This document shows, piece by piece, positions 53,872-61,326 of a DNA stretch of 64,000 bases. The notes beneath the pieces are model-generated. The model had not been told where the DNA came from and searched no databases. It saw only the letters and a list, made by a program, of their open reading frames with translations. Within the stretch, counting starts at the first letter, position 1, and each line of letters opens with the position of its first letter. Made by a program: the position numbers and the translations under genes. This DNA is from Paenibacillus sp. USDA918EY (GTDB lineage: Bacteria; Bacillota; Bacilli; Paenibacillales; Paenibacillaceae), in the NCBI RefSeq assembly GCF_009870825.1, contig NZ_WTWY01000004.1, positions 124,001 to 188,000 on the forward strand, read 5' to 3'.

Positions 53872-54081
53872 ATGGAGTCTAAAATAACGCCCCGTCTCGG
53901 CGAGATCCTAAAAGAACGCCAACTAACTCAAACACAGCTTTCGGAAATGTCCGGCGTCCCACAAGGTTCTATCTCGCGTTTCGATAAGAATACACGTCAT
54001 GATGACGCACACCTATTCGCGATATCGCGCGCTCTCGGTATTCAAATCGAAGAATTATTCCGCGTCGAAACCGTTGAATAA
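53872..54081 (+). CDS. Xre (Cro/CI)-family transcriptional regulator
   Basis: The 69-residue protein is a bare HTH_3 domain: GEILKERQLTQTQLSEMSGV, PQGSISRFDKNTRHDDAHLF with AISRALGIQIEELF. GGAGGT lies 7 bases before the ATG at 53872; the ATG at 53857 contains that site and is rejected. It probably binds the two TATCGCATAA sites upstream, repressing itself and the divergent small gene. Confidence 0.9.
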   Translation: MESKITPRLGEILKERQLTQTQLSEMSGVPQGSISRFDKNTRHDDAHLFAISRALGIQIEELFRVETVE

Positions 54082-54124
54082 GAACGTTTGTTCGTTGTGT
54101 AAAATCCGGAGAGGTGATCTACGG

Positions 54125-54337
54125 ATGAAAACGAACGAGGCGATGCCTACATTAGCAGAAGATATTTTGCACTTACTCATCGAGGCCCACAAAACGCGTG
54201 AACCGATCAACCTGCGTATGTACGACGAATATGACGGCGCACATGTTATCGGCGTGATCGAGCGCATTGATACGGGAGGCCGCCGCTTTATGGTTGACGG
54301 AGAGTGGTTCCGTGCGTCCGACGTTCTTGTTTTTTAA
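54125..54337 (+). CDS. YolD-like phage protein
   Basis: The 70-residue protein MKTNEAMPTLAEDILHLLIE, then REPINLRMYDEYDG and GVIERIDTGGRRFMVDGEWF resembles YolD-like proteins of SP-beta-type phages, which often sit beside DinB-type polymerase (UvrX) genes; no polymerase is here. GGAGAGGTG precedes the ATG. The G+C-rich composition matches the backbone, and it is likely co-transcribed with the Xre gene. Confidence 0.65.
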   Translation: MKTNEAMPTLAEDILHLLIEAHKTREPINLRMYDEYDGAHVIGVIERIDTGGRRFMVDGEWFRASDVLVF

Positions 54338-54348
54338 AAATATGTAAA

Positions 54349-54382
54349 ACTAAAGCGCCGCGGTTTCGCGACGCTCTTTTTT
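54349..54382 (+). terminator. Terminator of the Xre/YolD-like operon
   Basis: AAAGCGCCGCG / CGCGACGCTC (one mismatch) then ten T. Confidence 0.88.
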
Positions 54383-54646
54383 TTTGAATTTACGCGTACT
54401 TTTCATTAATACTGACACGAATTTAGGTTTGCAACGTATTAAAAGTTGAGAAAATAAGACATTCCGTTACAGTTGATCTGTTTGTGTACCGCATTATATG
54501 TTAAAATTTAGGCTGTAATCTCGAAGAAAGTCGCTTTACGAAATAGCGTTTTCGTCGCTCTAACGACTTAAAATTAAATAAAGAAATGTGTTTTGAATTT
54601 TACATTTGAAAATCCTTAGAAAATACTTAAAGGGGTATTGTTATCT
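54383..54646. other. Intergenic region before cargo C
   Basis: Contains an extended -10 element TATGTTAAAATTT at 54497-54509 and a nested dyad (GTCGCTTTACGAAATAGCG, TTTTCGTCGC, AACGAC) at about 54530-54570 that could fold as a leader structure. The sequence becomes A+T-rich past 54570. No open frame is supported. Confidence 0.5.
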
Positions 54647-55174
54647 ATGGGGGACATATATTTTGGAATAGGTAGTTTTCATTTTAACTGTATTAAAGAG
54701 ATTCCAGATATCTCAGAGCTTTACAAAAATTATGTTAAAGAGATAACTAGAATTTTAGGTACATGTAGCAGTATAAATAACATTTTTGTTTCGGATAATA
54801 ATATATTTAAAATATCAAATAAACAAAATATGTTGTACTATAATGAGTTAGAGGTAAATAGCAATGATTCTGTATACAGTAGTTCGAACGGAATAAGCCC
54901 GCAACCAAGTTTTCTTAGAATAGAATTTGATCTCTTTATCCCCTACCGTGTTCAAAAAGAGTTAAATAGGAAACCGATATCAATCCAAACAAATACTGAG
55001 AATTTTAAAGTGTATATTATCTACGACAACTATTTTCCAGTGGCAATAGTAGGCCGCCCTAAAGGGATTCATTCCGGCAGTCGCTGCGGAGTTGGATCGA
55101 TTAAAAAACGGAGGGGATTGCGAAATGACGATGGAAATAAAGGCGGCATTCAAGGCGCTGCAGGAAACGGTTGA
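54647..55174 (+). CDS. Cargo C: A+T-rich hypothetical protein with an artificial C-terminus
   Basis: The open frame gives about 175 residues. The first 135 (GDIYFGIGSFHFNCIKEIPD; LRIEFDLFIPYRVQKELNRK; VYIIYDNYFPVAIVGRP) are A+T-rich and resemble nothing I recognise. The last 40 are glycine/arginine-rich and are read from sequence that in another frame codes for the backbone protein ALKGFIPAVAAELDRLKNGG, so the natural end was probably lost at the junction near 55050. AAAGGGGTATTG precedes the start; ATG 54647 and TTG 54638 are both possible. It may be a truncated or fused defence-type gene, by location only. Confidence 0.5.
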   Translation: MGDIYFGIGSFHFNCIKEIPDISELYKNYVKEITRILGTCSSINNIFVSDNNIFKISNKQNMLYYNELEVNSNDSVYSSSNGISPQPSFLRIEFDLFIPYRVQKELNRKPISIQTNTENFKVYIIYDNYFPVAIVGRPKGIHSGSRCGVGSIKKRRGLRNDDGNKGGIQGAAGNG

Positions 55175-55370
55175 AGCGCAGGCTAAACGGATCGCTATAC
55201 TGGAAGGAACCGCAAAGATGGCGGATATCCCGACTTGGGCAGTCGATGCGTGCGTGGCGGCCAAACGCGCGGGGGCGGTGGATACGACGGCCGGCGGTTC
55301 GTACGATTTCTACCGGTTGATTACCGTCATGTATCGGCGCGGATTTTTCGATACGAAGCAGGTTGCGTAA
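55125..55370 (+). CDS. Small phage lysis-region protein
   Basis: The 81-residue protein begins with a coiled-coil segment (AAFKALQETVEAQAKRIAIL) and ends IPTWAVDACVAAKRAGAVDT and GGSYDFYRLITVMYRRGFF, a module seen at the ends of Firmicute phage lysins and in small ORFs between lysin and holin. Upstream in the same frame the codons for IPAVAAELDRLKNGG run to a stop, suggesting that it was the tail of, or next to, a lysin gene replaced by cargo C. GGAGGGG precedes the ATG at 55125. Confidence 0.6.
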   Translation: MTMEIKAAFKALQETVEAQAKRIAILEGTAKMADIPTWAVDACVAAKRAGAVDTTAGGSYDFYRLITVMYRRGFFDTKQVA

Positions 55371-55374
55371 TATA

Positions 55375-55578
55375 ATGAAGAAAAAATTATCTTCGCGAAA
55401 GTTTTGGGCGCTGCTGGCCGCGTTGGCAACGTCGATTTTGACGGCGGCGGGCGCCGGTGAAAATACCGTCTTGCAAATTATGGGAATTATTTCGGCGGTA
55501 GGCGCATGTGTTGCGTATATGCTGGCGGAAGGAATTGCGGACGCAGCTAACGCTAAGGATAGCGATATAAACGAATAA
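55375..55578 (+). CDS. Holin-like small membrane protein
   Basis: The 67-residue protein MKKKLSSRKFWALLAALATS, then VLQIMGIISAVGACVAYMLA has two membrane helices, a short loop and a charged C-terminus, the make-up of a class II holin. It follows the small lysis-region protein after 4 bases. The start may be the TTG at 55363 or the ATG at 55375; neither has a strong binding site. No complete lysin gene remains. Confidence 0.65.
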   Translation: MKKKLSSRKFWALLAALATSILTAAGAGENTVLQIMGIISAVGACVAYMLAEGIADAANAKDSDINE

Positions 55579-55587
55579 TGGATCGAA

Positions 55588-55636
55588 AAGGGCGCAGTCA
55601 TGTGGAGTTGATCCGTTGTGGCAGCGCCCTTTTTTG
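55588..55636 (+). terminator. Terminator after the holin-like gene
   Basis: AAGGGCGC / GCGCCCTT with an internal 27-base loop, followed by TTTTTT. The next 165 bases show no gene. Confidence 0.82.
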
Positions 55637-55800
55637 CGTTTTATTTCTTTTTTGGTGGGGGTGTAGGAATGGTTCGCTTTTGTGTGTAATTCTCTGCTCC
55701 CCTAATTACTGGTCTAGTGCCTCGACTTCTAGGTGTGTCGGAGGTGTCGTTTTTACTGTTAGCTCCACCATTGTTAAAGTAAGTGCTACGGATTTGTTTG

Positions 55801-56331
55801 TCAGACATTCTTTATAATCTCCTCTATTATGATATAAATTACAAACAAAATGAAACCCCAAAGCATTAAACCGAGTCCTGCGCTATAGTTCTTATTCTTC
55901 CTATCAACTCTCTCAGAATTTGAATTAATTGACTCTTGGTAAGTAGCAGCTAGATCGATTTTGACCCTCGCTGGAGTTTCCTTGGCGAAATCTGAATCTA
56001 CAATGTTATTGATGTCTACTTGCTCGAAAGTACCGACTTTAATTGCATTGATGAATCTGACAGCACTCAGCGTAAGTAGAATCGCTATAACAATTTGAAA
56101 AATGTAGGAATAAATAGCGTGAGCTATTTGGCCGGTCGGAATCTTAATGCTTGTTGCATACGTAAGGAAAACACCAAATAACACACCCACAAAACCGAGG
56201 GTAATCCCTGTTTTTGTTTCAACTTGCTTAAACCTATCGTATTCTTCATTGTATATCGTCTTTGCAGTGTCTAAAATCGCATCACAGCTTTCTGGATCTA
56301 GTTCCCTTTTTGGTATTAATGGTTTGTTCAT
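55801..56331 (-). CDS. Membrane protein with cytoplasmic helical segments
   Basis: The 176-residue protein has helices at about 45-62 (ITLGFVGVLFGVFLTYATS), 80-98 (YIFQIVIAILLTLSAVRF) and 153-174 (GLGLMLWGFILFVIYIII). Helical stretches (DTAKTIYNEEYDRFKQVETKT; KIDLAATYQESINSNSERVDRK) lie beside them. This plan resembles small membrane effectors near anti-phage systems, but I cannot assign a family. It is A+T-rich like the cargo. AGGAGAT precedes the ATG at 56331. It is the last gene before the right recombinase. Confidence 0.7.
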   Translation of the reverse strand: MNKPLIPKRELDPESCDAILDTAKTIYNEEYDRFKQVETKTGITLGFVGVLFGVFLTYATSIKIPTGQIAHAIYSYIFQIVIAILLTLSAVRFINAIKVGTFEQVDINNIVDSDFAKETPARVKIDLAATYQESINSNSERVDRKNKNYSAGLGLMLWGFILFVIYIIIEEIIKNV

Positions 56332-56439
56332 AGAAATCTCCTAAACTATTGAATGAAATGATGCTATTATTAGTATATAACAGATTCTACCATTAATAAA
56401 CAGAAGTCGACTTAGATCGCCTCGTAAATATAAATAATA

Positions 56440-56480
56440 TTGGGCGTGAGAAACGGAAAAACACGTAAATCAGCGCCCAA
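56440..56480. terminator. Hairpin after the right recombinase
   Basis: TTGGGCG / CGCCCAA, 27 bases apart, just past the recombinase stop; no T tract on either side is good, so termination is uncertain. Confidence 0.4.
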
Positions 56481-56496
56481 CATTAATTAAGAGCTA

Positions 56497-57528
56497 CTAT
56501 CTAAATAAATGGCGTCCCCGTTTTCTTTCGTTCCCTCCGTCAATCAAACTCGTCACAGGCGAAGCCTTGTCGTGTTGCTCCCGCAAATCTGTTCCGGTAT
56601 ATCGCACGTACACTTGCGTCATATTTAAAGAAGTATGTCCGAGAATGCGCGCTAACGCCATCGGGTCCCCGCCTCCACGAAGGAACTTAACTGCAAAGTA
56701 GTGACGGAATGTATGCGGAGATACACGTGGCCCAACTACGCCAACGCGCTTTGCGTACAGCTTGAGCATCTTCGCGAATGTATCCCCGTAATATCGCTCG
56801 CCGAATTGCGTCAACCAAAGGTAATCGTCATCGTCCACGTCCATGTATGCGATTAGTTTTTCGATCTCTTTGATAGTGCGCTGTGATAACGGCACGACCC
56901 TCGTAGTCTTCGTTTTTGCGATCTCCGCACGTATTGTTACTTGTCGCAATTTAAAATCAACGTCAGATACGCGGAGATTTGTTAACTCTTTGATACGGAG
57001 CCCTCCGTCGATAAGAACGAGCATCATGCAATAATCCCTTCGGCCTGTATAAACACGCAGATTTGGTGCGCTTAGTAATTTTTTTACCTCATCGTCCGTG
57101 AATACCTCAAATGTATCCTTTTCCTCGGTTTGGTAATTAACTGCATTCATCGGTGAATGCGTTATGATGCGCTCTCTTACGAGATAATTGAAGAAAATAC
57201 GCATGTTTCGAATAACGTTATTTACTGTTCTCGCGGACAATCCTACACCGCTAGTGGGGGATGTGGGGTGATCATCCCAGCGCACTTTTTCGGAAGTCAG
57301 ATACCCGATGTATTCACGGAGAACTTCCGTTGTAATTTCTTTCGAGCCCCTTTCGACGTACCACTTTTTAAACTGTTCGAGTACCTGCGCGTAAGCACTA
57401 ATCGTTTTGGGCGACCGTTTCTCAATTCGTTTGGAATCGAGAAATTTCGTGATGTGTTTCTCTAAGTCGATTTTTACGGGGCGATGTGCTTTTGAAACGA
57501 ATGCGAATTTCGGTTGTTTTTGCGGCAA
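56497..57528 (-). CDS. Tyrosine recombinase (integrase) adjacent to attR
   Basis: The 343-residue XerC/D-type integrase has a core-binding domain (about 20-130: SPKTISAYAQVLEQFKKWYV) and a catalytic domain with R178 (GGLRIKELTNL), K205/K207, H272-x-x-R275 (SPHTFRHYFAV), H298 (LGHTSLN) and Y307 (TQVYVRY), all complete. The start is TTG 57528 after AAAGGAGG. Closeness to attR and complete active-site residues make it the likely enzyme that inserted the element at spo0A. No excisionase is recognisable next to it. Confidence 0.95.
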   Translation of the reverse strand: MPQKQPKFAFVSKAHRPVKIDLEKHITKFLDSKRIEKRSPKTISAYAQVLEQFKKWYVERGSKEITTEVLREYIGYLTSEKVRWDDHPTSPTSGVGLSARTVNNVIRNMRIFFNYLVRERIITHSPMNAVNYQTEEKDTFEVFTDDEVKKLLSAPNLRVYTGRRDYCMMLVLIDGGLRIKELTNLRVSDVDFKLRQVTIRAEIAKTKTTRVVPLSQRTIKEIEKLIAYMDVDDDDYLWLTQFGERYYGDTFAKMLKLYAKRVGVVGPRVSPHTFRHYFAVKFLRGGGDPMALARILGHTSLNMTQVYVRYTGTDLREQHDKASPVTSLIDGGNERKRGRHLFR

Positions 57529-57638
57529 TTTATCCGCGCCTCCTTTAGCGATAAAGATTCGCTAATCGTTCCGATAAAGGTCGCGAAAATTTATGGGAAT
57601 GACGGATAGCTCGCGCCCAACTTACCGCACCGTTGAGC

Positions 57639-57649
57639 GAAAAACTATC
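57639..57649 (+). repeat. Possible recombinase arm site, right
   Basis: GAAAAACTATC matches 44974-44984 exactly and sits within the imperfect dyad AGCGAAAAACTATCGCT. The near-palindrome GGAAACGGTTTCC at 57653-57665 overlaps the edge of the core repeat. Confidence 0.4.
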
Positions 57650-57663
57650 GCTGGAAACGGTTT

Positions 57664-57726
57664 CCAACAGCGAATTCATCGCGATGGTGGCCGATAAGCT
57701 GCGGATCGAGCATAAGGTGAGCTGAA
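57664..57726 (+). repeat. attR: right 63-bp direct repeat
   Basis: Identical to 44808-44870. Here it is not part of a gene: the reading frame of the spo0A end has no upstream coding sequence. It marks the boundary to host DNA. Confidence 0.95.
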
Positions 57727-57787
57727 AGGATACCTAAAGAAGCGGATACCATTTTTTTACGGAGATCTTATATTTTAGATTTAAAAG

Positions 57788-57820
57788 AGACGCCTGACTT
57801 CTTGGAAGGGCGTCTTTTTG
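57788..57820 (+). terminator. Terminator past attR, probably the original spo0A terminator
   Basis: AGACGCC / GGGCGTCT around TGACTTCTTGGAA, then TTTTTG. It is 62 bases after the repeat, a usual distance for the terminator of the gene whose end the repeat represents. Confidence 0.8.
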
Positions 57821-58100
57821 TGTTTTTTGTAGCATGAAGCGGTCGGTGGATCTAGTAAAAATATCAGAGCGTACGGGTACTGATCCAGCAACGATGACTC
57901 TGTGCCGGTCACTACTGAGATTAAAGTGTTATCAATACCGGATAAAGCAAACATTGAGTACTGTTTTCAAGCCCCGGGCAACATCGAGTAATCCTGTTCG
58001 AGTGGATACGATCCTTTTATATTTTTCAGGATCCTGTATACATAACCCCGCTTCATATCGTTATTAGAATGGAAAGGAGCGGATCATAATCGATGACGAG
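57821..58100. other. Intergenic region before the sigma factor
   Basis: Nothing definite. A 77-codon open frame from 57834 lacks a ribosome binding site and has no coding character. AAAGGAGCGG at about 58073 is the likely ribosome binding site of the sigma gene. A sigma-factor-dependent promoter is expected here but not recognisable. Confidence 0.4.
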
Positions 58101-58592
58101 TTGATAAGACAGCTGCTTCACAGAGGCAAAGTCATTAAACACTATTTGGTTCGGATCGGTGCAAACCCTTCGGATGCGGAGGAAATCGTGCAGGACACAT
58201 TGCTCAAAGGCATAACGCATATCGATTCCATCAAACCGGCAAAGTTCATGTCCTGGCTTTTTAAAGTCGCTACGCATAAATATTATGACCGGTACAGGAA
58301 GGAAACCCGGCGAGGAAAAACGGCATCGTTCGAGCTTTTATCATTCATGAATGGGCCATCCCCGGAAGATCATTATTTGCAAAAGGAAAAAAGCCTGGGG
58401 GTAAAGGAATTGCTGAACCGGATTCCGCAAAAGTACAAACAGATGCTTATCCTGAAGTACGATTTGGGTTTGAGCTACGACGAAATCAGCAGATTGTTGA
58501 ACGTAAAAACCGAGCGGGTTAAAACCGACTTATACCGGGCCCGAAACATGTTCAAAAAAATGTATGAAGGAGAACGACAAGATGAGCAATGA
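58101..58592 (+). CDS. ECF-type RNA polymerase sigma factor
   Basis: The 163-residue protein has region 2 (RIGANPSDAEEIVQDTLLKG; MSWLFKVATHKYYDRYRKE) and region 4 (KELLNRIPQKYKQMLILKYD; LGLSYDEISRLLNVKTERVK) joined by a short linker. The start is unclear: TTG 58101 is 20 bases from AAAGGAGCGG; an ATC or ATA six codons earlier would fit better. It overlaps the anti-sigma gene by 11 bases, so the two make a regulated pair. Its regulon cannot be told. Confidence 0.88.
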   Translation: MIRQLLHRGKVIKHYLVRIGANPSDAEEIVQDTLLKGITHIDSIKPAKFMSWLFKVATHKYYDRYRKETRRGKTASFELLSFMNGPSPEDHYLQKEKSLGVKELLNRIPQKYKQMLILKYDLGLSYDEISRLLNVKTERVKTDLYRARNMFKKMYEGERQDEQ

Positions 58593-59574
58593 TTATTCTG
58601 AGGCTGTGGAACAGGATAGTGAGCAGCATTTTCGAAATCTTTTGAAAAAAACGAAAAGGAAGTCGATGCTGCGAAATATTATCATTTCCGTCTTGAGTGC
58701 GATGGTTGTAATTGTCGGGCTGCTCATTGCGGACAAAATGCTTTTATCACGCAGCGCGAATAAAGCACTTTCGGATCTTTACCATTATCAATTGATTTCG
58801 TCTCCCAATGTTCTTCTTGGCGAAAGCCAATCACTTGACAGCGTGTTGGGTGGAACGGCGATCTATCGGACATATAAAGTCATCGAAGGCGTGCCGCTGC
58901 CATGGGCCGAGGTGAAAGTCCATTACAATGTTTTTGGCCAATATGGGCAATTTGTCGGCGGATATTCTCCATTAAACGTTAAAGATCCGGACATGGAGAA
59001 ACTGAATATGGCAAGACCTTATAACGTGATGAACGGACAGAGAGAACTGTTGTTTTTTCACCCGGAAGTGCATTATCCCGATTTGCTGAACGAGCTGAAC
59101 AAGCTGGATCAGATCGATTCCGGGAAAAAAGTGGAGATGGCTCTTTCGCTCGATCATGCCTACACGGCAAACGAAATCCGCGATATGCTCCCTTCCGGTG
59201 TACATGCCCGTTGGTTCTGGGTAGATACGTACACGCCCGAATACATCAAATTTATGAACGGCCCGCCCGCCCTGCCTCTTATCAGTCCTAACGTATATGG
59301 CTATGCGGCCTATGCCGATCCGGAGGACACTCGAGAAAATGACGAAGGCAAATTTATCGAATACGTTAAAGAAGGATTAAAGCTGAACGGAAACTATGAT
59401 TGGGAATATACTCAAATTTTCAATCAGTTAAGAGGCGGCAAAAAAGAGCCAGCAAAAGACGATGTGCATTCTATCGGCGTTGTTGTAACGGGCAGTCCGG
59501 AATCCTTGCGGGCTTTAAAAGACAAAAATTGCGTCCGTGCCGCGGTTTTAGGGGCGATTGCAGATAAATACTGA
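58582..59574 (+). CDS. Membrane-bound anti-sigma factor (Sigma_reg_N/Sigma_reg_C type)
   Basis: The 330-residue protein has a cytosolic N-terminus (EQHFRNLLKKTKRKSMLRN), one membrane helix (IIISVLSAMVVIVGLLIA) and a large extracytoplasmic part with GGTAIYRTYKVIEGVPLPW, LSLDHAYTANEIRDMLP and the terminal VVVTGSPESLRALKDKN. This is the layout of the B. subtilis-type Sigma_reg anti-sigma family. The ATG at 58582 follows AAGGAG; an earlier ATG (58564) contains that site. It likely holds the upstream sigma factor inactive until an envelope signal appears. Confidence 0.85.
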   Translation: MSNDYSEAVEQDSEQHFRNLLKKTKRKSMLRNIIISVLSAMVVIVGLLIADKMLLSRSANKALSDLYHYQLISSPNVLLGESQSLDSVLGGTAIYRTYKVIEGVPLPWAEVKVHYNVFGQYGQFVGGYSPLNVKDPDMEKLNMARPYNVMNGQRELLFFHPEVHYPDLLNELNKLDQIDSGKKVEMALSLDHAYTANEIRDMLPSGVHARWFWVDTYTPEYIKFMNGPPALPLISPNVYGYAAYADPEDTRENDEGKFIEYVKEGLKLNGNYDWEYTQIFNQLRGGKKEPAKDDVHSIGVVVTGSPESLRALKDKNCVRAAVLGAIADKY

Positions 59575-59597
59575 ATAATCGGCGACAAAACAAAAAA

Positions 59598-59638
59598 AAC
59601 GCTCGGTCTGAGAACTACCTTATTAGGCAGAGCGTTCT
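59598..59638 (+). terminator. Terminator after the anti-sigma gene
   Basis: AAACGCTC / GAGCGTT around a 24-base loop, then CTTAAC; a weak T tract. A second hairpin GCCGCCA / TGGCGGC (about 59696-59714) follows and may share the task. Confidence 0.55.
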
Positions 59639-59801
59639 TAACTTGAGATGGCGTTTATGATGTCGAACCACTGCTGCCGCACGATCCGTAAACGATGCCG
59701 CCAAAGCATGGCGGCTTCATTAGTTTAATTGGCAGTTTGTGCATATTTCTGGTACAACTATGTTATCAGGAGAAAAGAATCCGAAGGGAGCCACCGTTAA
59801 T

Positions 59802-60314
59802 ATGAGCCGCGTTTTTGTCATTTCGGACCATCATTTTGGCCATCAAAACATTATCGATTTCGAATCGAGGCCTTTTGCTACCGCGGAAGAAATGGATGAA
59901 TATATGATCAACCAATGGAATGAAATCGTCGAAAAAGAAGACAAGGTATTTCATCTTGGCGATTTTTCTTTTTACAACAAAGAGAAAACGAAAGCGATCG
60001 TCCAGCGCCTTCACGGCAAAAAGTTTCTCATTTTGGGCAACCATGACCGCGGACGCAGCAAGGCATGGTGGCTTGACGCCGGGTTTGAAGAGGTCAGCGA
60101 ATATCCGATTATTTACGGAGGGTTTTATCTTCTGTCGCATGAACCGATGTACATGAACAAACATATGCCTTATGTCAACGTTCACGGCCATATTCACGGC
60201 CAAAAATACGAGGGCAAGCATTACTTCAACGCCTGCGTGGAGCATTGGGATTACAAGCCGGTTGATTTCGAAGCCATCCGGAGCAGTTTGGCGCCAAACG
60301 AAGAACAACAATAA
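59802..60314 (+). CDS. Calcineurin-like metallophosphoesterase
   Basis: The 170-residue protein has the metal-binding motifs in order: D-H-H-FGH (ISDHHFGH), GDF (HLGDFSFYN), GNHDRG, and GHIHG (VHGHIHGQKY) at the end. It is the small phage/bacterial YfcE-like type; substrate is unknown. The ATG at 59802 is used because GAAGGGAG lies upstream; an in-frame start at 59739 would add 21 residues without family match. Confidence 0.92.
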   Translation: MSRVFVISDHHFGHQNIIDFESRPFATAEEMDEYMINQWNEIVEKEDKVFHLGDFSFYNKEKTKAIVQRLHGKKFLILGNHDRGRSKAWWLDAGFEEVSEYPIIYGGFYLLSHEPMYMNKHMPYVNVHGHIHGQKYEGKHYFNACVEHWDYKPVDFEAIRSSLAPNEEQQ

Positions 60315-60456
60315 GACTATTTTCACAGGTGCGCATGCCTTAGGTGATTCAAAGGTTACAAATTTTTGGCTGGTCAAGCTCCTCAAAAAGACATAATATG
60401 AAAGTAAGATGCTGGCATTGCAATGAAGCTGTGCAACCAAAGAGAGGAGCTTCACG

Positions 60457-61308
60457 TTGACGAGCAAAAAATGGATCATTGCGGCAGCCGCAGTTTTCGC
60501 CATATGTTCTGCGACTTCAATATTGGCCTTTGCGAAAGACAATGCAATAAAAAAGGATTCAAGCGCCGCGGCGGCGTTCACGGCCAATGATCAGGCAGTA
60601 CTCGCGGAGGGCGGGGGAGTGAATCATATGCCGGATCCGGCCGATATTTCGGGCGGTGAAAGCGCGGACATCAGGCATAAACGGACCGTTTCGGCTCATC
60701 CCTCCACCGAAGACATGATTGCCGAATCCGACGATAAGTCCGTACATATTACAGGAACCGAGACGAACGAAGGTATTTTTGACCATTTAATGATAGAAAC
60801 ATCGGCGTTTAAACGCAGCATGCCCGGTTACAATGTGACGAATCCGACCTATGCGCCCGAAATCATCCTGGCAGATCTAAACGGGGATGGAACGAAGGAA
60901 ATCGTCGTCATTCTGACCACGGGTTACGGTACCGGAGTTTACCGGTCTGACGTTGTTGTGTATAATTCAGAAGGTAACATCATACCGGTTGAAGATGCCA
61001 ATGCGGCGTTTTCGAAGCAGTTCGGCGGGAGTTTTTCGGCTCAAGGGCTTGACGTGAACGTCCAAGGGCAGCGCTACCATGTGCCGTACACATCTTTGCT
61101 GTCGGATCGGGATCATTTGAATGAGCGTCCGCAAATCGGGAGTTTCATGCAGTATGCGGTGGACAACGGCTCGTTAACCGCCACGGCTGCGGTGCAAATC
61201 TCGCCTGCGGAGTTCGTGGGCGATCTGACGATGACCTATAGGTTCACAAACGGCACGCTCCAGGTCGGCAAAGCAAGCTTCGAACTGTACCCGGAATACG
61301 GCTCCTAA
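60457..61308 (+). CDS. Exported protein with an FG-GAP/VCBS-like segment
   Basis: The 283-residue protein has a signal peptide (WIIAAAAVFAICSATSILAFA) and, near residue 145, APEIILADLNGDGTKEIVVI followed by GTGVYRSDVVVYNSEGN, a calcium-binding integrin-like repeat. The rest is not assigned. The start is TTG 60457 after GAGAGGAGC. It leads the MBL-fold gene by 18 bases and may share its transcript. Confidence 0.75.
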   Translation: MTSKKWIIAAAAVFAICSATSILAFAKDNAIKKDSSAAAAFTANDQAVLAEGGGVNHMPDPADISGGESADIRHKRTVSAHPSTEDMIAESDDKSVHITGTETNEGIFDHLMIETSAFKRSMPGYNVTNPTYAPEIILADLNGDGTKEIVVILTTGYGTGVYRSDVVVYNSEGNIIPVEDANAAFSKQFGGSFSAQGLDVNVQGQRYHVPYTSLLSDRDHLNERPQIGSFMQYAVDNGSLTATAAVQISPAEFVGDLTMTYRFTNGTLQVGKASFELYPEYGS

Positions 61309-61326
61309 AGGCATGAAAGGAATTAT

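Larger units (their letters stand above)
44871..57726. mobile_element. Integrated phage-derived element at the 3' end of spo0A (12.86 kb)
   Basis: Seen directly: perfect 63-bp flanking repeats, a complete tyrosine recombinase 136 bases from the right repeat, phage-type genes (DUF3102, YolD-like, ATP-dependent ligase, Xre repressor, holin-like), a toxin-antitoxin pair, and A+T-rich cargo genes in otherwise G+C-rich backbone. No capsid, terminase, tail, replication or conjugation genes are present, so it is a prophage remnant or a satellite-like/genomic-island element rather than a full phage or ICE. Most of its length is between spo0A and a terminator (57788) that probably belonged to spo0A originally. 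Confidence 0.93.

Noticed and set aside
44808..57726. A skin-type element that must excise to restore spo0A
   Set aside because: The spo0A reading frame is complete at the left junction, including its stop, so excision is not needed for function.
57834..58067. A 77-codon plus-strand frame after the element
   Set aside because: No ribosome binding site, no hydrophobic or motif pattern, and it lies between a terminator and the sigma gene; treated as non-coding.
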